From: DAOTUL01 sp034437435
Lineage (GTDB): Bacteria; Chloroflexota; Anaerolineae; Aggregatilineales; Phototrophicaceae
Assembly (NCBI GenBank): GCA_964417785.1
Contig: CAYQJO010000205.1
Coordinates: 1 to 7,696, forward strand
DNA: 7,696 bases
Direction: 5' to 3'
A program made the position numbers and the translations under genes. The notes beneath the pieces were generated by a model. That model did not search any database. It had not been told where the DNA came from and saw only the letters and a program-made list of their open reading frames with translations. Each line of letters opens with the position of its first letter. Position 1 is the first letter of the stretch. Shown piece after piece: positions 6,649 to 7,696 of the stretch.

Positions 6649-7514
6649 TTACCATCGTGACCTATAACTCAGCCGATGTGATCCGGGATTGCCTGCGCGG
6701 GCTGGCCGGACACGACATCATCGTGGTTGACAATAACTCCACCGATGGCACCGCCGATATCATCGCCGCTGGATTCCCGGCAGTCCATCTGGTACACAAC
6801 AACGACAATGTCGGCTTTGGCACAGCCCATAATCAGGCGGTCGCGCTGACGGACGACGAATTCGTGGTACTGGTCAATCCGGACCTGGTGATCACGAGCG
6901 AAGAAGTAATTCGGCTGACTGATTATCTACGCGAGAATCCCGATGTGGGTATCGTCGGCCCCCGTCTGCTGGACGGAGACGGCCAGATCATCATTTCAGC
7001 GCGGCCTTCCAAAACACCGCTGCGTGTGCTGGCACGATATTTCACCCTGGAACGCTACCTGCCACAGACCGTTTATGGTCCCTATGCCGATAGGCTGCCG
7101 CATCTGACTGAGCCGACCGACGTTCACAATGTATCCGGCGCGTGCATGGCGATCCGACGGGAAGCATTCGAGCAAATCGGCGGATTCGACTCGCACTTCT
7201 TCCTATTCGCGGAAGATGTAGACCTGTGCGAGCGGATGCTCCGTGCGAGCTGGCGCGTGGTCTATTTCCCCAATGTGGCTGTTTATCATGCAGGGTCCAC
7301 CAGCGTGAACCGGGTGCTGTACATCAGCACCCGCAGTTATCACCTCAGCCCACTGTGGTATTTTCGTAAGCGGGGCCAATATACCTCCGTGTGGCTGTTG
7401 AAAGCCGGATTCACACTGGAATTATTGCTGCGGCTCTTCAGCCGCGTGATGCGGAAACGTTTCGGAGAAGCCAGGATTTTCGCCCGCGTGATTGCCGATG
7501 TGTGGGCCTACTGA
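6645..7514 (+). CDS. GT2 family glycosyltransferase, rhamnosyltransferase-like
   Basis: This second GT2 enzyme has 289 residues and resembles the WbbL/rhamnosyltransferase-type group that extends polysaccharide or lipid-linked chains. Visible motifs are ITIVTYNSADVI (2-13), DIIVVDNNSTDGT (24-36), NVGFGTAHNQA (55-65, typical of this group), LVNPDL (76-81, in the place of DxD), and NVSGACMAIRREAFEQIGGF (162-181). FFLFAEDVDLCERM (185-198) has the Glu190/Asp191 pair, and WRVVYFPNVAVYHAGSTS is at 203-220. The open frame extends 111 codons upstream inside the previous gene. However, the ATG at 6645-6647, in the ATGA overlap with the previous stop, begins exactly at the conserved fold and is preferred. 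Translation is likely coupled to the upstream gene, since no strong ribosome site is seen. The 3' end overlaps a convergent gene. Rhamnose specificity is inferred from resemblance only. Confidence 0.88.
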   Translation: MITIVTYNSADVIRDCLRGLAGHDIIVVDNNSTDGTADIIAAGFPAVHLVHNNDNVGFGTAHNQAVALTDDEFVVLVNPDLVITSEEVIRLTDYLRENPDVGIVGPRLLDGDGQIIISARPSKTPLRVLARYFTLERYLPQTVYGPYADRLPHLTEPTDVHNVSGACMAIRREAFEQIGGFDSHFFLFAEDVDLCERMLRASWRVVYFPNVAVYHAGSTSVNRVLYISTRSYHLSPLWYFRKRGQYTSVWLLKAGFTLELLLRLFSRVMRKRFGEARIFARVIADVWAY

Positions 7515-7696
7515 GACAGCACATCCTCAAACCGCCGAACCGCCGCTTCCACGCTGAAATCCCCGGCCCGCTGACGCAGGTGGTCCCCATCTGGTGGATG
7601 GTCAAGAACATCGATTATTGCGGCGGCCAGTGCCTCCGGATCATCCACCGGCACCAACGGACCCAATTCACCATCGCGCAGAATCTCACGGGGACC
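7508..7696 (-). CDS. GT4-like glycosyltransferase, C-terminal fragment
   Basis: A minus-strand frame is open from the window edge to TAG at 7510-7508, giving 62 residues of a gene that starts beyond the window. It opens with GPREILRDGELGPLVPVDDP, followed by EALAAAIIDVLDHP. This is the typical C-terminal end of GT4-type (GT-B fold) glycosyltransferases: 'G..EI..dG..G.LVP..DPEALA.AI..lL..P'. The final RAGDFSVEAAVRRFEDVLSQ matches the usual last helix ('a..FS.e..v..ye.ll'). The position of the acidic 'E' that binds the donor nucleotide in this family is Glu4 here. Its stop codon lies inside the last codons of the convergent GT2 gene, so the two coding regions overlap tail to tail by seven bases. 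It is probably part of the same glycan locus, though on the opposite strand. Confidence 0.78.
   Translation of the reverse strand, partial: GPREILRDGELGPLVPVDDPEALAAAIIDVLDHPPDGDHLRQRAGDFSVEAAVRRFEDVLSQ

Overview
The window reads as ordinary bacterial chromosome with moderately high GC, dense coding and short or overlapping gene junctions. There are no RNA genes, mobile elements or CRISPR arrays that I can see. Two traits suggest a Chloroflexota-like bacterium: a single-chain transaldolase/glucose-6-phosphate isomerase, and metal ABC permeases carrying DtxR-like winged-helix tails. This assignment is an inference from gene content. Such fusions also occur in other phyla, and I could not run a search.

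Region 1 (1-2890, + strand) is the distal part of a manganese/zinc/iron-type ABC importer operon. It holds the last 41 residues of the ATPase, then two tightly packed permeases of the ABC-3 (ZnuB/MntB/TroCD) family. Both permeases extend beyond the usual ~280-300 residues with a cytoplasmic winged-helix tail. The second also has a Cys-rich, zinc-ribbon-like insertion of about 75 residues in a loop predicted to face outside. The substrate-binding protein is not in the window and may lie upstream. A perfect 12-bp hairpin spans the stop codon of the last permease and sits between it and the convergent gene.

Region 2 (2914-5628, - strand) is a 904-residue bifunctional transaldolase/phosphoglucose isomerase. 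It links the non-oxidative pentose phosphate pathway to glycolysis. It starts at TTG behind a good Shine-Dalgarno site and has its own sigma-70-like promoter.

Region 3 (5629-5781) is a divergent intergenic region of 153 bases with two recognisable promoters facing apart and a small dyad between them.

Region 4 (5782-7696) is the start of a glycan-synthesis cluster. Two GT2 glycosyltransferases overlap by an ATGA junction, and the C-terminal end of a GT4-like glycosyltransferase runs convergently on the other strand and overlaps the second GT2 by a few bases. They probably build a cell-surface polysaccharide or glycoconjugate, with no exact sugar specificity readable here.

The most unusual item is the Cys-rich insertion in the second permease. 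The rest looks conventional.
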